DNA of 64,000 nt, from assembly GCA_025200525.1 (NCBI GenBank), contig CM045758.1, positions 164,822,261 through 164,886,260 on the forward strand, given 5' to 3'. Within the stretch, counting starts at the first letter, position 1; each line of letters begins with the position of its first letter. Positions 59,363-64,000 of this stretch are shown here, piece after piece. Made by a program: the position numbers and the translations under genes. This DNA is from Camellia lanceoleosa. Lineage: Eukaryota; Streptophyta; Magnoliopsida; Ericales; Theaceae. Below the pieces are notes generated by a model. The model was not told the origin of the DNA, searched no databases, and saw only the letters and a list, made by a program, of their open reading frames with translations.

Positions 59363-59593
59363 AGGCCTCGTTTGGGAACATGCTAATTTAGTAACTTTTT
59401 GGCTATTTGGCTAAAAAGGTAGGTAAAAAAAACTTGTATGTTTGGGATGACTTTTTAGCTAATTACGAAAAGATGTGTAAAAAGTAGAGAGAAAAGAGAA
59501 TCTTTAACTTTTTGGTATGAGTGGTTGGCTTTTTGGCTAATTTAATAACTTTTTGGCTAATTGGCTAAAAAAGTAAGTCCCCAGACAGGGCCT
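59363..59593. mobile_element. hAT-like MITE, GGCCTCGTTTGG family, copy 5 (best preserved)
   Basis: AGGCCTCGTTTGGGAAC at the left pairs with the reverse complement of the right end (AGGCCCTGTCTGGGGAC). The inside carries TTTTTGGCTAATTTAATAAC and ACGAAAAGATGTGTAAAAAG as in copy 2. Confidence 0.7.
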
Positions 59594-59639
59594 AAAAGCA
59601 GTGATAAAATATTACCATTAAAGTATAATGCGAAACTAA

Positions 59640-61929
59640 AAAAAAAAAAAAATAGGACATTTGGATCCGCATCTACATTGAAGTGAACATTTGAAGCGAT
59701 TGTCAAACTTTGACTGCTGATGTTGTTTACCATTCCTAATTGAATATGAGATGTGCCTCCAATATTGTCCACCGTTTGTGTTTCACTAAACTCTGTCTAT
59801 TCAATAAACAAGTACACTTTACAAATATTGTACATTCAACATATATATCAATTAAAACAAGAACAAATATTTTAGTTTAAACATTGACCACATACCGATA
59901 CATGCATACTCTGTTGTGTGCCATCCATACAAGGAAAATAGTAAGGTGCAGTTTGCATCGCTTTATGACCATAGTAACACAATTTCATTATACATAAAAA
60001 GACATTTAAATAAAAAACAACCAAGAACATAAAAATTCAAATACATATCGGGTTATGATAAGTATTGTATTGAATATCATCTGTACCAGGAAAATTTAAC
60101 TTCTGAGGCTTACATTGAGGAACCGTGCGTCCCTATAGTAAGACACAAACACATAGGTGAATAATTTATCTTAAATACATTCAACAATTTCCATGTCACA
60201 CACAACAAAAAAAACTTACTCTTTCCTTCAACCGATTCACTATTGCATCCACTTTGCTAACCTTCCGTTTGGTACATAGACGTCCTCTTCGGCGAGCAAC
60301 CATTGGACTAAGCATCTTGCGAGACATGCTTGCTTTTGTAGTACTACAAGCAGACTAACTTTGCAACGAACTATGAGAAGGTGGTACATTACTAGTAGAA
60401 TGTGGCACGTTACTAGTAGAAGGTGGTACATGACCCGCACTACACGATTAATCTTTTCTCACTCTATTCTTGATTTCTATCAACCCAAGATCAAGCACTT
60501 CGTGTTTACCATCATCGTTGGCAGCATTTTTTATGATTTCATCCAACATCTTGTGGTATTTGTCATGCAACTTTGTATTAAGAACAGCCCCGACTTTAGT
60601 GTATGTGGTTGGAATGTATGTGTACCCTCTTTTGATATATTTTCTCCATCTTGATACAATGTATTTATCTGGCACCTAATATATACACCTCTCAAGTAGC
60701 ACAGTAATTGCATGGGCACACATAATGTCTATAAACTCAAACCACCGACACATACAATGCAATTCACATTCAAATGCATTAAAGTACATAACAAATTCCA
60801 CAGTCTTCATTTTCTCACCCATAAGAACAGCCTCCTTCACATGATAAGTACAAATTGCTCTCTCCTCTTTGACAAGATTCGCACGACAATACAATAGTCG
60901 TTTCAATTCTACTTGCACTTCTTTAAATTTTACATTCGTGTAGGCTGCACGAAATTGCTTCTCAAACTCATATACCGTTAAACAATCATACAATTTGTTT
61001 CGAGATTTAAAGTCTTTTTTCATCTCTTTCTCAACCTTACTTCTTAAGGCATTATCATATTGTTCAACAAATTGCTTTAAAGTTGTCTTTGAGTTCACAT
61101 ATCCATCAAAAAATGCGTTCATGCTCTCACTTCGTTGTGTAGTCAACATGCCAACCCAAAAAACATCCTTCACATAGGCAGGAATCCACCTATGTCGCTC
61201 ACTGTAGTCAACATGCCAACCCAACCACTCATTATCATCTAGCTTGAACTTTGCAATCATCGCTTGTCATTCTTTATCAAATTCATCTTTTGTAAAACAA
61301 TCATAAATTGCATTTTGCAAAGCAAGCTTGATGGATTCATATCGGGCATATCCTCTTAATTTCTCAGGAATTTTCTTCATGATATGCCATAAGCACCAAC
61401 GATGTCGAGCTTGTGGAAAGACAACTTCAATGGCATTTTGCATAGCTCTGCACTAGTCTGTTATTATAGCTTTTGGAGGAACGTCAGACATGCAACTTAA
61501 CCATTCTCTGAATAGCCACACAAATGTTTCAGTGTTCTCATTAGATAATAGCCCACAACCAAGCAAAATTGACTGTCCATGGTGATTAACTCCTACAAAT
61601 GGAGCAAATGGTATATCATATTTGTTTGTCAAATAAGTTGTGTCAAATGAAACCACATCCCCAGATGCTTTATAAGTTGACCTACTCCTTGCATCCACCC
61701 AAAACAAGTTTCGCACGCGACCATCTTCATCGAGGTCAGTTGTAGAATAGAAGTTCAAATTTTGTTGTTGCATCCTCTGAAAATAAAGTGCAGCTAATTT
61801 AGCATCTCCTACCCCAAGCCTCAATCTTCTCATACTCTGAATATGATTCTTTGCATCTTGTTCATCAAATGTTAATGCCTCATACCCCCCTGCTTCAACA
61901 ACTATAGAATGAAAATTCCTAACCACCCC
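59640..61929 (-). pseudogene. FAR1-type (MULE-derived) gene, 5'-truncated by an LTR and with five in-frame stops
   Basis: One long minus-strand frame runs 61929-60220, then shorter exons at about 60132-60045, 59962-59897 and 59800-59640. It matches FAR1/FHY3-related proteins. There is a linker VVEAGGYEALTFDEQDAKNH, then the MULE transposase domain (FWVDARSRSTY; VVSFDTTYLTNKYDIPFAPF; IITD). SWIM zinc-finger residues follow in HCMCRWFEFIDIMCAHAI, then PDKYIVSRWRKYIKR and the basic tail RRRGRLCTKRK. The frame is broken only by single-codon stops: TAG 61452, TGA 61269, TAG 60678, TAA 60447 and TAG near 60352. The N-terminal FAR1 DNA-binding domain is missing because an LTR begins at 61932. FAR1-type proteins act in light signalling, but many are simply transposases, and which this was cannot be told. 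Confidence 0.88.
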
Positions 61930-61931
61930 TA

Positions 61932-64000
61932 TGTAATAACCCCGATCCGTAATTAGCTACTAATTCGTAATTAAAAATGCTAACTAAGTGTTTAAATGGA
62001 ATTATGTGTTATTATTAATTGTGATATGTGCTTTGTAGTAATTTGTGCATATCTATCTGATTTGAAAATTATTTGTCATGATTTCTACTTTGAATCTGAA
62101 ATTGTTAGCCTAAATGCTTTCAGAAACCGAATTGAGCACATGGATTGACTAATTAGAATTTTTAGAACCATCTGAAAAGTTTTGTTAAAAAAAAAAAATT
62201 TGATTCGGTTTGATAAAAATCGCATGTGATTAAATTGAACCTTGATGGGAACTATTTTGGATTAATTGAATTTTGGTCTAACCTGAATAAATTAAGGTTA
62301 CTTATGTGTGACTAAATAATACAAGATTGGTACCTAATTTAATCCTAGTAATGATCCAAGATGTGATTTAGTGTATAATGTGTTGAGGCATTTTGGTGGT
62401 GTTGAGTGTAGGGGATTAAAACCCTTGTGTGTGTGTGTGTGTGTTGGGAGGTTGCATGTGTGTGCACGTGTAGTGTGCTCAAAAAGTGAGGTATGTGTGT
62501 GTACTTTCAGCCGAGTGGGAGAGTTTTGTATCATTCTCTTGCTCCTTTGGTCCTCTGTGTTGAGAGAGTTTGGCTTTAAAGAGAGAGAGTTTAGCTAGAG
62601 AGTGTGAGAGTGAGCTCTAGAGGTTGAAGGAGAGGAAGGAAATTGAGATGATTCACCCCACACTTCTGAAATCAGGCTCTAGGTAAGAACCTAAGCTGTA
62701 ATGCATGTAGATAATGTGTTTAAATGTTGAATTCATGAAGGTACCTTGATCATTTGCATGTATTTCACATGGGTTTGCTATGAAGATGAAGAATTTGCTC
62801 ATGATTCCTACATGCATGGAAGTAGGAGTGTTGTATCATCATTTTGATCATAAAATTTATTATTATGTTGATCTTAGGCCACGAAATTAGCATGCATCTA
62901 TGTTAGATCAAGTTTTGAAAGCAAAATTCCATGTTTAAAGGGTTTTGAAAAATCATGAAAAGAGTTGAAAAATATTGCATGAAGAAGTTTTGGTTCAAAC
63001 CTTTCAAGAATTGATGAGTTTTTGAATAATAGATGTTTCTAGGGTCTTGTATTGAAGTTTTCTAAAGCTATTTTTGTGTGTTTGATCAAATCATGCAAGA
63101 CCCCAAGGTTTGAGGGTGGTTTGGAAGCCATTTTTGTTAAGTTTACTGCCCAGAAATTTCCAGTTGGCTCGAGTGAAGAAGTGGTGGCTCGAGCCAACAT
63201 TTCGAGCTCTCAGAATTTTGAACTCTGCAAAAGCTGGCTCGAGCAAAGAAGTCTTGGCTCGAGCGAGCTCTGTTTTTGCCTTCTGCTGGCTCTAGCTACC
63301 AGCTTATTTTCAGCATATTTTCAAAAGATGTTTTACGTGCATATCTTCACTCCCATATCTTTATGGGAATTTTTAGGCATGATTTATGAGCCATTAAAGA
63401 TTAATAAGCTAAGAAATAACATAAATAAGTGAATTAGAAAATATGTGTTGAATCCAAGTATATAGGCAATATGAACAAGCTATGTGACATGGAATGAATA
63501 AGAAATTAAAGTAAGAAAGCTAAGCTATGTATGACCACATGAATTAGTAATAATGAGGTTATGGATTAGAAACACACTAAGTGAAAAATGTACTAAGTTA
63601 TGAGAATCAAGAGTGTGTTTTGAGCAATGTGTTAAGGAAGAACAAGAATCAAAATAATGTAAGCTAAACCGTGTTGGCCACTTGAATGTGTAATAATAAG
63701 ACATGCTTGTGTTATGTATTTTGTGATTGTAGGTCAAGACTCGAGGATTGATTGACTATTGCAAGAAACCACTGTGAGTAACGTTATTGTAAAGATACGT
63801 TCATATGAATTATGTTCCAAATGAAATGTGATAAGCTATGATTTTCTGAAATAATATCTGTTTACGTGAACGAACATCCCAAGTTTGAAATCTATTATGG
63901 CATCCATAAATAGTCCCAAGTCATGGGGGACGGCATAAAAATGCAGGTCCATGACATACAAGTTTACGAGATCTCGTTAGCCACTTCATTATGGTGATAT
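61932..64000 (+). mobile_element. Gypsy-type LTR, right part outside the window
   Basis: It begins TGTAATAACCCCGATCC directly against the broken FAR1-like gene. It shares with the 2.4-kb LTR at 14034 the order of landmarks: GCTCTAGGTAAG (62676; 14612 there), a block of GC-rich palindromic words (63165-63300; 15100-15315), CACTGTGAGTAAC (63771; 15550) and TTGTAAAGATA(C/T)GTTCA. Overall similarity is low, so the two are related families, not copies. No coding is seen in the 2.07 kb present. A (GT)n run is at 62426-62443. Confidence 0.7.

Overview
The window looks like nuclear DNA of a flowering plant, most likely a eudicot. It is AT-rich and intron-containing, its genes have plant-specific families (a peroxisomal acyl-activating enzyme, a RABF2 GTPase, FAR1/MULE transposases), and most of it is transposable elements of plant type. 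Only two genes look intact: an acyl-activating enzyme ending in the peroxisomal signal SRL (8650-10759, +, two exons) and a RAB5-type GTPase of the RABF2 group (52672-55606, -, seven exons, 200 residues). Everything else is mobile DNA, relics of mobile DNA, or AT-rich spacer.

Layout. 1-2150: antisense relic of a LINE. 2150-8500: AT-rich spacer with several small inverted-repeat elements. 8509-10759: the acyl-activating enzyme and its promoter. 11459-29622: one very large Mutator-like element (MULE) with terminal inverted repeats and a 10-bp target duplication. It carries a mudrA-type transposase (+) and, facing it, a ULP1-like cysteine protease gene (-), the gene pair known from Kaonashi-type MULEs. 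Two LTRs have landed inside it: a 2.4-kb solo LTR that splits the transposase (5-bp duplication GTCAG) and a 4.6-kb solo LTR inside the protease gene (5-bp duplication ACATT). Without them the MULE is about 11.15 kb. Its introns and intergenic DNA are packed with a near-palindrome, ATGTGAAyrTTCACAT, which is absent from its exons; this is the most unusual signal in the window.

29633-38990: AT-rich spacer with MITEs, including a MULE-type MITE with about 240-bp inverted repeats. 38998-43275: a non-autonomous LTR retrotransposon with both LTRs, a target duplication and no pol. 45100-48797: two sets of nested inverted-repeat elements. 52672-55606: the RABF2 gene. 56966-61929: a cluster of gene pieces: two exons of a SEC16-like COPII gene, a small GRF-zinc-finger ORF, an unassigned acidic exon-like piece, and a FAR1-type transposase-derived pseudogene with five in-frame stops. 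61932-64000: start of an LTR, cut by the window edge, that is related to the 2.4-kb solo LTR and has inserted into the FAR1-like gene.

How the genes work together: the two host genes are unrelated to each other (peroxisomal CoA-ester metabolism; endosomal/vacuolar traffic). The two MULE genes belong to one element. No other operon-like or pathway link is visible.
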